DNA of 56,986 bases, from contig JAPOYT010000206.1 in assembly GCA_026706445.1 (NCBI GenBank), positions 1-56,986 on the forward strand, read 5' to 3'. The translations under genes were made by a program, and so were the position numbers. Source of the DNA: Chloroflexota bacterium. GTDB taxonomy: Bacteria > Chloroflexota > Anaerolineae > Aggregatilineales > Phototrophicaceae. The notes below the pieces were generated by a model. It saw only the letters and a list, made by a program, of their open reading frames with translations. It searched no databases and was not told where the DNA came from. Positions 36,313-45,132 of this stretch are shown here, piece by piece (position 1 is the first letter of the stretch; the number at the start of each line of letters is the position of its first letter).

Positions 36313-37717
36313 GTTGAGTTACCAATTGGCGAAAGTGCTCTCCGCGCTCGGCGAAGTCTTTATAGGCGTCATAACTTGTGCCGCCGGGGGACAAGAGCAC
36401 GACATCGCCCGCTTTCGCCACTTCCGCCGCCTGCTGAACCGCGTCCGCCAGCGTCTGCGCCCGCGAAATCCGCGCCTCTCCAATACGCATCTTGTCCAGC
36501 AGCTTCATCACCTTCGTCGCCACTTGCTTTTCACCGTCTTCGCCGAATAAGACAATATGTCTCGCCTTTTGCAGCGCCGCCATAATCGCCGACTCCCAGG
36601 GCAAATCTTTGTCGGCGCCGCCGATCAGCAGCACCAATGGCTCATCGTAGCTGGCGAGCGCGGCCAGCAGCCGTTCCGGCGCGGTAGCGATGCTGTCGTT
36701 CACCCAAGTGACGCCGTCGACGGCGCGCACATTCTCCAAGCGGTGCTCAACGGGCCGGAACGCGCAAATCGCCCTTCGCATGACATCCGGCGTGACACCA
36801 GGCCGATCAATCGCCAAGCCCATTGATCCCGCGATGGCGCAAGCCGCCAGCACATTCAGGACGTTGTGATCACCGTGCAGAGGGATCTCTCCCCGCTCAC
36901 AGACGACGTGAGGACTCGCGTCGAAACTGGCGGAGCCGGCGACGAGCAGACGACTGCCCAGCATGAAGGCGCCATCGGGCGTCATCCCGTATAGGCTGAA
37001 TGCCAAAAGCTCGCCTTTCACCATGGGCTCTAGCGACTTGCTGCCAGCGTCATCCCAGCCGAGCACCGCCACATCGCTCTCTCCCTGATGCCGAAGGATG
37101 TTGGCTTTGGCCGAGGCATAACGCTCAAAGGCGCCGTGCCGGTCCAGGTGATTCGGCGTCAAGTTGAGCACGGCTGCGACCTGTGGACTCGCCGTCGTCA
37201 GCTCCAGTTGAAAACTGGAAAGCTCCATCACCACGATATCATTTGCGCTGATCTTCGAAAGCTCCTCAATCAGCGGATTGCCGATATTGCCGCCAAGCCA
37301 TACTTTGTAGCCCGCGAGCTCCACAATCTTCGCCACCAGAGCGCTCGTAGTGGTTTTGCCGGCGCTTCCCGTAATGCCAATGATCGGCGCCGGACAGCGC
37401 TCGAGGAATAGCTGCGCGTCGTTGCTGAAGGGTATGCCGCGTTCCCGCGCCAATTGCAAAATCGGCAGGTCGAGCGGGACGCCGCCGGATACGCAAATGC
37501 AGCGCGCCCCGATTAAAACCTCGTCCGGATGTCGGCCGAGATAAAAGCGGACGCCCGGATAATCGCGGCGGCGTATTCCGAGCTCCTTAGCGTTGCGGCT
37601 GTCGGTGACGGCGACTTCGGCGCCCACCGTCGGCAGCCAGCGAGCCAGCGCCTTGCCTTGGCGGCCGAAACCAAAGACGACTACCTTTTTGCCAGCAAGG
37701 GAATCTCGTCCAGCCAT
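36308..37717 (-). CDS. murD: UDP-N-acetylmuramoyl-L-alanine--D-glutamate ligase
   Basis: The Mur ligase has 469 residues and adds D-Glu to UDP-MurNAc-L-Ala. It contains VVVFGFGRQGKALARWL, the P-loop GITGSAGKTTTSALV, VVMELSSFQLE, NLTPNHLDRHG, PVEHRLENV, VNDSIATAPE and LLIGGADKDLPW, with the final LSPGGTSYDAYKDFAERG. I chose ATG 37717 because a TATAAT box lies between it and the earlier ATG at 37771. That longer start would also add a Cys-rich leader foreign to the family. Confidence 0.96.
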   Translation of the reverse strand: MAGRDSLAGKKVVVFGFGRQGKALARWLPTVGAEVAVTDSRNAKELGIRRRDYPGVRFYLGRHPDEVLIGARCICVSGGVPLDLPILQLARERGIPFSNDAQLFLERCPAPIIGITGSAGKTTTSALVAKIVELAGYKVWLGGNIGNPLIEELSKISANDIVVMELSSFQLELTTASPQVAAVLNLTPNHLDRHGAFERYASAKANILRHQGESDVAVLGWDDAGSKSLEPMVKGELLAFSLYGMTPDGAFMLGSRLLVAGSASFDASPHVVCERGEIPLHGDHNVLNVLAACAIAGSMGLAIDRPGVTPDVMRRAICAFRPVEHRLENVRAVDGVTWVNDSIATAPERLLAALASYDEPLVLLIGGADKDLPWESAIMAALQKARHIVLFGEDGEKQVATKVMKLLDKMRIGEARISRAQTLADAVQQAAEVAKAGDVVLLSPGGTSYDAYKDFAERGEHFRQLVTQL

Positions 37718-37759
37718 TGCGGCGCTGCAGTCTGCTAGGTGAGCGAAGAAACAGTTCCA

Positions 37760-37765
37760 ATTATA
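37760..37765 (-). promoter_or_regulatory. -10 box TATAAT upstream of murD
   Basis: A perfect TATAAT within GCACTATAATTGG lies 43 bases before the chosen murD start, in the 187-base mraY-murD gap. The -35 region is weak. Confidence 0.4.
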
Positions 37766-37828
37766 GTGCAAAGGGCGCTTGACACATTACAGCGGCTCGC
37801 TTTTTCTGGCGATCCGATTCGTCGAAAG

Positions 37829-37877
37829 CCCCTCCCTCATTTTGGGGTCGCGTAGACACTGACCCGCCGGGGAGGGG
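37829..37877. repeat. Short palindromic repeat with GGTCGCGTAGACAC core, copy 1
   Basis: CCCCTCCC and GGGGAGGGG flank a core GGTCGCGTAGACACTGACC (37846-37864). The core recurs at 56670 near the right edge with one base changed and partly conserved flanks. This copy lies between murD and mraY in the dcw cluster. Confidence 0.65.
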
Positions 37878-37904
37878 TTTGGGGCGGGGCCTGCTCGAAG
37901 GCGA

Positions 37905-38930
37905 TCACAGCAAGGCCAGCGCGACGCCCACGAAGGCGCTGAGTATGCCAATCAGCCAGAAGCGCTGCACGATCTGCGTCTCGCTCCAGCCACCCAATTC
38001 GAAGTGATGATGAATAGGCGTACGGCGGAAGGGACGAATATCGACGCCATAGAAGCGCCGGCTCAGCTTGGCGGAGGCGACCTGCAGGATTACGCTCAGT
38101 ATCTCCATCACCGGCACAATGGCGATGATCGGCAGCAATAGCCACTCGCCCGTCATCACCGCGACCGTGCCGAGAGTCGCGCCCAGCGCCAGCGAACCCG
38201 TATCGCCCATGAACAACTGCGCCGGATAAGCGTTGTACCAAAGAAACGCGAAGCAGGCGCCAACGATCACAAAGCAGAGTTCCACCATGTAGATCTGCTC
38301 TTGCAAAAACGCGATTACGCCATAAGCGCCAAATGCGCTCGCGCTGATGATGCCTGCCAAACCATCGAGCCCATCGGTGAAGTTGGTCGCGTTTGAAGTC
38401 GCGACAATGATGAACGTGCTTATCGCTATGAAGAGCAGCGGGGGCAGCGGGATCTCGGCGCCGATAAATGGCAGGTGCACACTGTTGGCATAAGAAAACT
38501 CGAAATAGGAGATGGCGGATGACGCGCTCAAAGCAAGGAGAATCTGAAGCGCGAACTTCAACTTGCCAGATAAACCTTCGCCGACCTCGCCGCGCGAAGT
38601 TTGGATGCCTTCCCAGTCGTCTATCACGCCGAGCAAGGCGAAGCCAATCAGCACGATAATTGGCAAAAGTATGCTGCGGCCCTCGCCTGCCTCCACTATG
38701 CGCGAAATGTTGAGCGCAAGCGTGACGGCGATGGCCGGCAAGATGATCATGATCCCGCCCATGGTCGGCGTGCCAATCTTTTGCACATGGCGGCTGTCCA
38801 TGAGTTCGGCGCGGATCTGCTTGCCCAAATTGAAGCGATGCAAGATCGCCACAAAAGGTCCGCCCCAGATGACGCCCAGCAAGAAGGTTGCGCCTCCTAC
38901 GCTGAGCGCAAGCGGTAATTGCCCATCCAT
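37905..38930 (-). CDS. mraY: Phospho-N-acetylmuramoyl-pentapeptide transferase
   Basis: The membrane enzyme has 341 residues and about ten helices, and makes lipid I from UDP-MurNAc-pentapeptide and undecaprenyl phosphate. GTPTMGGIMI, the Asp pair in GVIDDWEG, NATNFTDGLDGLA, FMGDTGSLALGA and RRTPIHHHFEL are canonical. It starts 12 bases after the ftsI stop. Confidence 0.97.
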   Translation of the reverse strand: MDGQLPLALSVGGATFLLGVIWGGPFVAILHRFNLGKQIRAELMDSRHVQKIGTPTMGGIMIILPAIAVTLALNISRIVEAGEGRSILLPIIVLIGFALLGVIDDWEGIQTSRGEVGEGLSGKLKFALQILLALSASSAISYFEFSYANSVHLPFIGAEIPLPPLLFIAISTFIIVATSNATNFTDGLDGLAGIISASAFGAYGVIAFLQEQIYMVELCFVIVGACFAFLWYNAYPAQLFMGDTGSLALGATLGTVAVMTGEWLLLPIIAIVPVMEILSVILQVASAKLSRRFYGVDIRPFRRTPIHHHFELGGWSETQIVQRFWLIGILSAFVGVALALL

Positions 38931-38942
38931 GATTCGGCTTGT

Positions 38943-40691
38943 CTAGCTTCCGTCTGCGCTGGCATTCGTCTTCGCCGCGTTTAGGCGGCTGCGGACTTCA
39001 TCATCCGGTATTTCGAGCAGAATCACAAGACGTTCTGCGATTTTCTTGAAAATATTAGGTGTCACCCTGTAGCCGTAATACTCCTTCGGCCGATCAAGCT
39101 TGACCAGAATAACCGCTTGCGGATCGTGAGCGGGCAAGAAGCCAACAAAGGACACGATTGACGAATGAGTTCCTACCTCCTCGCCAACGGCGGTTGAGAT
39201 CCAGGCGGTGCCGGGCTTGCCCGCAATGGTGTAACCGCGCATGAAGGCGTCGAGCGCTCCTTCGCGAATCACTCGAATCATCAAATCTCTAACGATGGCG
39301 GCCGTCTCGGCGGAAACGACGCGCCGCACCGTCGTCGGGCGCGCCTCCTCTATGCCCTCTTCCCCGATCACCTGCCGCACGATTCGCGGCTGCCGCATGA
39401 CGCCATCATTTGCAATTGCGCTGAACGCGGTGATCAGCTGCATCGGTGTGACTTTGACGTCTTGGCCGAAGCTGTTATAGCCGAGATAACTCTCGTTCCA
39501 ATTGGTGTCGCCCGGTATCTTCAAGTCGCCCCGTTCTTCGGCGAACAACCCAACACCGGTGGCTTGCCCGAAGCCAAAGGCGCGCATCATGCTATAAAAC
39601 TTCTCGGTGCCCATTTCCAGCCCGACGGTCGCCGCGCCCGCATTCAGCGAACGGATCAATATTGTGGCGGCGTCCGCCGTGCCATGAGCTTGGAAAAAAC
39701 GATTCCAAATGTCTTTCCCGCCGATTTCTAGGTGACCGTCGTCATTATACGTCCAGTAAGGTGTGATCGTTCCAGTTTCCAGCGCGCTGGCCACCGTAAG
39801 CGCCTGCATAATCGATCCCGGTTCATAAACGCCCTGCACCGCCGGATTCTCCAGCAGGGCGGGGTCCTCGATCTCCAGAAATCGGTTAGGGTCCATCGTC
39901 GGGTAATTGGCCAGCGCCAAGACATCGCCCGTGCCCGGATCCATCACGATGACGGTGCCGCGGTAGGCTTGATACTCCTCAACCGCCGCTTTCAGTTCGC
40001 TCTCAACCCAGAACTGCACATCACGGTCAAGCGTCAGCACGATATCCTTGCCGCGCTGTTCGGCCGGTCTGTCTTGCGGCAGACCGAATGGAACATTGCT
40101 GATCGAGAGGTCCAGCACGCGTCCCGACAGCGTGTCGTTATAGGCGCCTTCCACGCCCAGCGAGCCCACCAACCCCTCGTCGAGCACGATGCCGATTACG
40201 TGCGCGGCGAGCGTTTCCTGCGGATAAAACCGTTTGGGGATTTCCTCCAGACCGAGAGAGATTTCGTCAAGCGCGGCGATAGCCTGGCCTTGCTCAGATG
40301 AAATGGGACCAGCGACGAATTCCCAGACATTGTCACTGATCGTTTTTCGGTAGACTTCAAACTCGTCGATGCCCAAGATATTCGCCACGTTATCGCTCAG
40401 CGTTTCCGGATCGGCTACCAGATCTGGGCTGACCCCGAGGCGATATTGCACGATATTGAAGGCTAGCGGCTCTCCATCGCGATCGAATATCAAGCCGCGC
40501 TCGGCCGGAACTCGAAGCGTCGTGTTGGTAACCGAGCTTCCGATCTTCTCCAATTCTTGCCGCACCGACCGCGGGAAAAACTGGAAATTCGCCAGATTGA
40601 TGACGAGATAAGCAGCCAGCAATATAAGGAAGATGGCCACAAAAGGCAGCCGGGCTTGAATCGTGGATTGCTGTGACGAAAGTCCTTGCAT
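38943..40691 (-). CDS. ftsI: FtsI-like class B penicillin-binding protein with altered catalytic motifs
   Basis: The protein has 582 residues, with one N-terminal membrane helix (about 15-36), a PBP dimer domain (RGLIFDRDGEPLAFN) and a transpeptidase domain. In that domain EPGS is followed by I-M-Q (S293-x-x-Q296) where family members have S-x-x-K, so the general-base Lys is missing. The third motif reads K492-P-G instead of K-T-G. The second motif S348-L-N350 is normal. Two of three motifs are therefore off consensus, which suggests an inactive or altered transpeptidase that could keep a scaffold role with FtsW. I re-read both codons in the DNA. There are no PASTA domains. It lies between ftsL and mraY as usual. 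Confidence 0.92.
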   Translation of the reverse strand: MQGLSSQQSTIQARLPFVAIFLILLAAYLVINLANFQFFPRSVRQELEKIGSSVTNTTLRVPAERGLIFDRDGEPLAFNIVQYRLGVSPDLVADPETLSDNVANILGIDEFEVYRKTISDNVWEFVAGPISSEQGQAIAALDEISLGLEEIPKRFYPQETLAAHVIGIVLDEGLVGSLGVEGAYNDTLSGRVLDLSISNVPFGLPQDRPAEQRGKDIVLTLDRDVQFWVESELKAAVEEYQAYRGTVIVMDPGTGDVLALANYPTMDPNRFLEIEDPALLENPAVQGVYEPGSIMQALTVASALETGTITPYWTYNDDGHLEIGGKDIWNRFFQAHGTADAATILIRSLNAGAATVGLEMGTEKFYSMMRAFGFGQATGVGLFAEERGDLKIPGDTNWNESYLGYNSFGQDVKVTPMQLITAFSAIANDGVMRQPRIVRQVIGEEGIEEARPTTVRRVVSAETAAIVRDLMIRVIREGALDAFMRGYTIAGKPGTAWISTAVGEEVGTHSSIVSFVGFLPAHDPQAVILVKLDRPKEYYGYRVTPNIFKKIAERLVILLEIPDDEVRSRLNAAKTNASADGS

Positions 40692-40708
40692 AGTACCGAA
40701 GGCTCAGT

Positions 40709-41176
40709 TCAATTGCCGAAAGATTCGAGCTGCTGTCTCAGGAGCGTAAATTGCTGCTCCAGCCAGCTGCTAAAGGTCTCCTCATAAGTTTGCGCCGCGT
40801 CCAGTGGCTTTGATGATGCGGCTTCCACCGGCGCCTCGCTTCGGAGCGGGCTATAGCCCTCTATCAAAAGGTAATCGATGTCGCTGTTGGCAGCGGGCCG
40901 AAAGCCAATCTCGGCCGCGCGCGCGAACAAGCGAGGCACGGTCCGGAAGCTGGCGATTTCTCCGATCAACTGCTCGTTTTGGCGTTTCAATTGATCGCGT
41001 CGGCTGATTAAATCTTCAATCTCGCGATTGGTGATGGCGAAAGAGGCCACCTGCGTCAAGTACAGGCTTCCCAGAATCAAGAGAACTGCGATGCCCAGAA
41101 CCGCCATCGCCGTCGCCTGATTGCGCGTCTGAAAGCGTTTGCGGCTGAAGGTATGCTGGAACCAGGTTTGCGACAT
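40709..41176 (-). CDS. ftsL: FtsL/DivIC-like division protein
   Basis: The protein has 155 residues, with a short basic cytoplasmic part, one membrane helix (about 24-43, AVLGIAVLLILGSLYL) and a coiled coil (EIEDLISRRDQLKRQNEQLIGEIA), then a C-terminal tail ending in a helix with SSWLEQQFTLLRQQ. The sequence is poorly conserved, as in all FtsL, so the call relies on topology and on its position between rsmH and ftsI. I chose ATG 41176; the open frame continues 39 codons upstream through a hairpin-rich gap. Confidence 0.82.
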   Translation of the reverse strand: MSQTWFQHTFSRKRFQTRNQATAMAVLGIAVLLILGSLYLTQVASFAITNREIEDLISRRDQLKRQNEQLIGEIASFRTVPRLFARAAEIGFRPAANSDIDYLLIEGYSPLRSEAPVEAASSKPLDAAQTYEETFSSWLEQQFTLLRQQLESFGN

Positions 41177-41230
41177 GGTCGTATACAATCCGTCATTGGG
41201 GACAACAAAATTGGCGATACCAATCTGGCA

Positions 41231-41272
41231 GTGAACTGTATTTCTACCAATGTATTCAATTTGCCAGTTCAC
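41231..41272. repeat. Inverted repeat in the rsmH-ftsL gap
   Basis: GTGAACTG (41231-41238) and CAGTTCAC (41265-41272) form an 8-bp inverted repeat with a 26-base spacer in the 107-base gap between rsmH and ftsL. TACCAAT is also repeated nearby. It may be an mRNA hairpin or a relic; there is no T-run. Confidence 0.4.
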
Positions 41273-41283
41273 GCAACTTGGCT

Positions 41284-42219
41284 TCAAGCCCATTCCAGCT
41301 TTTCAACCACACGGAGCTTGGCGCTGCGGCTGCGCGGATTCGCTTCAATTTCTTCGCGCGACGGAGCGATCGGCTTGCGATTGACCAGTCGGATCTGCGC
41401 CTTTGCTTCTCCTATGGATGCCATCCCGGGCGGCGCGCTTACCGTTGTCGCCAGCTTTTTGAAGGTCTGCTTTACGATTCGATCTTCCAGGCTGTGAAAG
41501 CTGATGACAGCCAAACGGCCGCCCGGTCTCAGCAGATCCACAGCGACGGGCAAGGCGCGCTCTAGCGCTTCGAGTTCGCCATTCACCGCGATGCGCAGCG
41601 CTTGAAACACCTTCGTCGCCGGGTGGGTCGCCGTTAAGCGGCGGGCGCGTCCGCTTTTGGCGCGCGCCACCAGCTCGGCCAGTTGACGGGTCGTCTGAAG
41701 CGGTCGCTGCGCCACGATAGCGTCTGCGATTCGCCGTGACTGCCGCTCTTCGCCGTAGCGATAGAGAAGGTTGGCAAGCTCCGTCGCCGGCAATCCGTTG
41801 ACAAGATCCTGAGCCGTCAACCCGCTACCGCCACGGTCAAATCGCATATCCAGCAGCGCGTCAAAGCGAAAGGAAAAGCCTCGCGCCGGGTCGTCCAATT
41901 GCAGCGAGGATAAGCCCAGGTCCAGCAAGATGGCGTCAACCCTGTCCCAGCCAGCGAGCCGCGCCTCAGCCGCCATGGCAAGGTAACTGCCGTGAACCAG
42001 ACGAGCGCGGTCAGCGAATTCGCTCAACCTGCCACGGGCGTGATCAATCGCGCTTCGGTCCCGGTCAAAACAGAGCGCTTCATCAATGCCCGCTCGCAGC
42101 AGCGCCAGGGTATGCCCGCCACCGCCGACTGTGCCATCAACCAGTCGCTTGACGGCGGGCTCGTGGGCGCGCAAAGTCTCGGCAACCTCGCGATCCAGAA
42201 TCGGAACATGCTCGTTCAT
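41284..42219 (-). CDS. rsmH: 16S rRNA (cytosine-1402-N4)-methyltransferase
   Basis: The protein has 311 residues. It opens NEHVPILDREVAETL, then the SAM-binding DGTVGGGGHTLALL, DAILLDLGLSSLQLDDPARGFSF, ATHPATKVFQALRIAVNGEL and VISFHSLEDRIVKQ. The ATG at 42219 fits the family; the frame is open to 42264. It is the first gene of the dcw cluster. There is no mraZ between it and the divergent uvrC. Confidence 0.96.
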   Translation of the reverse strand: MNEHVPILDREVAETLRAHEPAVKRLVDGTVGGGGHTLALLRAGIDEALCFDRDRSAIDHARGRLSEFADRARLVHGSYLAMAAEARLAGWDRVDAILLDLGLSSLQLDDPARGFSFRFDALLDMRFDRGGSGLTAQDLVNGLPATELANLLYRYGEERQSRRIADAIVAQRPLQTTRQLAELVARAKSGRARRLTATHPATKVFQALRIAVNGELEALERALPVAVDLLRPGGRLAVISFHSLEDRIVKQTFKKLATTVSAPPGMASIGEAKAQIRLVNRKPIAPSREEIEANPRSRSAKLRVVEKLEWA

Positions 42220-42373
42220 CGCGTCCGTATTTTCACATCTTATCGCAGCGCCAGCATACCGCATCTTGAATTTGCTGTTGAGTCCGATCGCCGTCTGCTT
42301 GCGTTCTCGCGCTAACTCGCGCTTTTGAGATCATGCTAAAATATGGGCAATTCATTCTGTTCAATCCACCGCT

Positions 42374-44260
42374 ATGTCGTACAAGAAACCCGCTCATATC
42401 GAGACAATCCTGAAAAACCTGCCAGCCAAGCCTGGCGTTTATTTGCTTAAGAACGGGGCGGGCAAGGTCATTTACGTCGGCAAAGCCAAGCGCCTGCGCA
42501 ATCGCGTCCGCAGCTACTTCACAACGGTCGCCGATGGCAACAGCAAGACGCTGCGCATGCGCGGGCTGGTCGCGGACATCGACTTCATCATCACGGAAAA
42601 TGAAGTCAAAGCGCTGATCCTGGAAGAGACGCTGATCAAGAAGCACCGTCCGCGCTTCAACATTGAGCTGAAGGACGACAAGCGCTACCCCTACATCCGG
42701 GTCGGCTGGGGCGACGCCTTCCCCAAAGTGGAAACCACGCGCCGCATCGTCGATGATGGCTCGCGCTATTTCGGACCCTATTCGGCGATGTGGGTGGTGC
42801 AGAAAACGCTGCGAGATCTGCGTAAAGCCTTCCCGTATCTGACCTGTGACCGGGAAATTACCGGCGCCGATGAACGCGCTTGCCTCTTCCATGACATCAA
42901 TCTCTGCAATGCGCCCTGCATCGGCGCCGTCGACCGGGACGAATACCGCTTCATGATTCAGGAACTGATGGATGTGCTGGGCGGGCGCGCCGAACATGTG
43001 CGCAAGCGGCTGCAAAATGAGATGAAGAGCGCCTCCGCTGGCCTCAATTTTGAAGCGGCGGCCGCTATCCGCGATCAACTCTGGGCGATCGACTTCATCA
43101 CCAATAAGCACAAAGCGGTCGGGGCGCGCATGACCGATCATGATGTGATCGCCCTCGCGCGCGATGACCGCGACGCCACCGTGCAGATCATGTTCATCCG
43201 CAATGGCAAGCTGATCGGCAGCGACTCGCGAACGATGGATAATACCGAAGGCGAGAGCGACGGCGCGGTGCTGGAACAGTTCATCAGCCAGTTCTACGCG
43301 TCGTCCAGCAATATCCCGCGCGAGTTGATCCTGCCCAACGAAGTCGAAGAAGCGCGCATCCTCGAACGCTGGCTCAGCGACAAACGCGCCAGCTCAAAAG
43401 TGACGATTCACGTGCCGCAGCGAGGCGACAAACGCAAGCTGATCGGCTTGGCGCAGGAGAACGCCCTCGAAAGCCTGCAAATGATGCGCGCGCAATACGA
43501 AGCCGACACAACCAAGCACGAGATGGCGATGGCTGAATTGCAGGAGGCGCTGAAGCTGCCGCGCATACCGAATCGCATCGAATGCTTTGATGTGAGCACG
43601 ACGCAAGGCACGGCGATTGTGGCGAGCCGGGTCGTCTTCGCGCGGGGAGTCGCCCGCAAAAGCGAATACCGCCGCTTCAATATCCGCACGGTGTCGCACA
43701 GCGGTTCGGACGATTATCAATCAATGAATGAAGCTTTGACCCGCCGCTTCCTGCGCTGGAAGCATGCTGCCGAAACTGAAGCCGATCTCTCGCCCGATGG
43801 CCGAGACAAAGACGAGACCTGGCGACTGCTGCCCGATCTGCTGCTTATCGATGGCGGCTTGGGGCAGCTCAATGTGGCGAGGACTGTGCTGGTGGAATTC
43901 GGCTTATCCGATCGTGTGCCGCTGGCATCGCTGGCCAAGCGCATCGAGGAGCTTTTCGTGTCAAACCAGGTCAATCCCATTCTGCTGCCGCGCCGCAGCG
44001 AAGCTCTCTATCTGGTGCAGCGCGTCCGCGATGAAGCGCATCGCTTCGCCATCACCAGCCACCGCTCGCAGCGCCGCAAGAAGGGCATGGCCAGCCGCCT
44101 GGAGACCATCCCTGGCGTCGGACCCAAACGGCGCAAGGTGCTGCTAAGACACTTCGAAAATTCCATTGACGCCATCAAAGGCGCCAGCGTTGCCGAGCTC
44201 TCAGCCGTCAACGGCATCAGCAAGGAGGTCGCGCTGAATATCAAGAGTCACTTGGATTGA
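42374..44260 (+). CDS. uvrC: UvrABC excinuclease subunit C
   Basis: The protein has 628 residues and makes both incisions in nucleotide excision repair. The GIY-YIG nuclease domain (PGVYLLKNGAGKVIYVGKA, residues about 18-36), a UVR domain around residue 215 (LNFEAAAAIRDQL), the RNase H-like nuclease (ECFDVSTTQG, LLLIDGGLGQLN, RDEAHRFAITSHR) and a C-terminal double helix-hairpin-helix (LETIPGVGPKRRKVLL, VNGISKEVALNI) are complete. It diverges from rsmH with 154 bases between the starts; a TAAAAT -10-like box lies at about 42335-42340. Confidence 0.97.
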   Translation: MSYKKPAHIETILKNLPAKPGVYLLKNGAGKVIYVGKAKRLRNRVRSYFTTVADGNSKTLRMRGLVADIDFIITENEVKALILEETLIKKHRPRFNIELKDDKRYPYIRVGWGDAFPKVETTRRIVDDGSRYFGPYSAMWVVQKTLRDLRKAFPYLTCDREITGADERACLFHDINLCNAPCIGAVDRDEYRFMIQELMDVLGGRAEHVRKRLQNEMKSASAGLNFEAAAAIRDQLWAIDFITNKHKAVGARMTDHDVIALARDDRDATVQIMFIRNGKLIGSDSRTMDNTEGESDGAVLEQFISQFYASSSNIPRELILPNEVEEARILERWLSDKRASSKVTIHVPQRGDKRKLIGLAQENALESLQMMRAQYEADTTKHEMAMAELQEALKLPRIPNRIECFDVSTTQGTAIVASRVVFARGVARKSEYRRFNIRTVSHSGSDDYQSMNEALTRRFLRWKHAAETEADLSPDGRDKDETWRLLPDLLLIDGGLGQLNVARTVLVEFGLSDRVPLASLAKRIEELFVSNQVNPILLPRRSEALYLVQRVRDEAHRFAITSHRSQRRKKGMASRLETIPGVGPKRRKVLLRHFENSIDAIKGASVAELSAVNGISKEVALNIKSHLD

Positions 44261-44300
44261 GCGTCACGCGGCAACTTGACACAACTGCTGCCATAAGGGT

Positions 44301-44588
44301 ATGATTGCTCGTGAAATGTTGCGAGATCGTGAAATGGCTAAGAACGAAACTGTGATTTCAGATATATTGCCGAAGGCCCCAATTCTACACGGCATCGCGA
44401 GCCTCTTTGATTTCCATGGCTCACTGGATCGTGATCTGATTGAGAGAATTCGCGCCAAATATCGCAATCCGGCGCCAATCCCATCTACGGAAGATGCCAT
44501 TCGCGCGACATGGCAATCCGTTGGCGACAGTATGCGCTGGGCAATTCGCGAATACGAAAGAGAACTCGACGAGAAAGAACGCGAGTGA
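44301..44588 (+). CDS. Small protein of unknown function, partner of DUF2335-like gene
   Basis: The protein has 95 residues from the first ATG, but the start may be an internal ATG at 44334 (84 residues). HGIASLFDFHGSL is followed by DAIRATWQSVGDSMRWAIREYE, a pattern I associate with small proteins encoded just before DUF2335 genes; this is recollection, not a search. It is soluble and charged at the C-terminus. Its stop overlaps the next start as GTGA, implying coupled translation. Confidence 0.6.
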   Translation: MIAREMLRDREMAKNETVISDILPKAPILHGIASLFDFHGSLDRDLIERIRAKYRNPAPIPSTEDAIRATWQSVGDSMRWAIREYERELDEKERE

Positions 44589-44788
44589 GCGACGAAAGCA
44601 ACAACGAAGACCAGCCGCTCGACATCTCAGAACTGCTTGACAATTCCCCTATTTCGCCGGAATTGATTCAGGACATACCGCAAGAAAAGCGGGCTGAATT
44701 TCTGCGAGCCATTGTCGCATTCCGTCTCCAAGCTGAACAAGTTGAGCATTATTCAGGTCCGATTCCGCATCCGAGTATTGTGGAGTGA
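44585..44788 (+). pseudogene. N-terminal part of a split DUF2335-like gene
   Basis: This frame encodes 67 residues from a GTG start. It ends EHYSGPIPHPSIVE before a TGA. DUF2335 proteins have an (H)SGPLPxPExL motif followed by YExxLPGxAxRIxxMAE. Here the codons after the TGA in the same frame read YERTLP, while the rest of the motif (SADRILSMAEEQ) continues in the next frame. The original gene therefore seems to have gained a stop and a frameshift. Alternatively the halves are made separately through the GTGA overlap with the next frame. Confidence 0.6.
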
Positions 44789-45123
44789 TACGAACGGACC
44801 TTGCCCGTAGCGCTGACCGTATTCTTTCCATGGCAGAAGAACAGCAGACCGCCAACATTGAATATGAACGACAAGATCAGCAGATAAGAGTTCAAGTTGA
44901 TATGACTGCGATCCAAGGACTAATTTGGAACGTCCGCCTGGGAATGTTCCTGGTCGTTGGACTCGCGCTGGCGATTGTCTTGATTGGCATACGTATCATG
45001 GAGCTCGGCCACAGCGCCGAGGGTTTCGCTGTGATAGTCGGCGCTGCCTGTGGCATCGGTATCGCCTACATGAAGAGCTTGGGACGCGGCAAAGACCAAG
45101 GTCGGCAGTCCGACGAAGCTTAG
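44785..45123 (+). pseudogene. C-terminal part of a split DUF2335-like membrane protein
   Basis: This frame encodes 112 residues from a GTG that overlaps the preceding TGA. It begins with the tail of the DUF2335 motif (ARSADRILSMAEEQQ), a charged helix, and then two hydrophobic segments (about 50-70 and 80-96), as in DUF2335 small membrane proteins. An internal ATG at 44830 could also start it. Function of the family is unknown. It is convergent with serA, 9 bases apart. Confidence 0.6.
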
Positions 45124-45132
45124 CCGAATCGT

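Noticed and set aside
37718-37771. Longer N-terminus for MurD from the ATG at 37771
   Set aside because: The extra 18 residues (Cys- and Trp-containing) do not resemble MurD, and a TATAAT box lies inside them. The ATG at 37717 fits the family.
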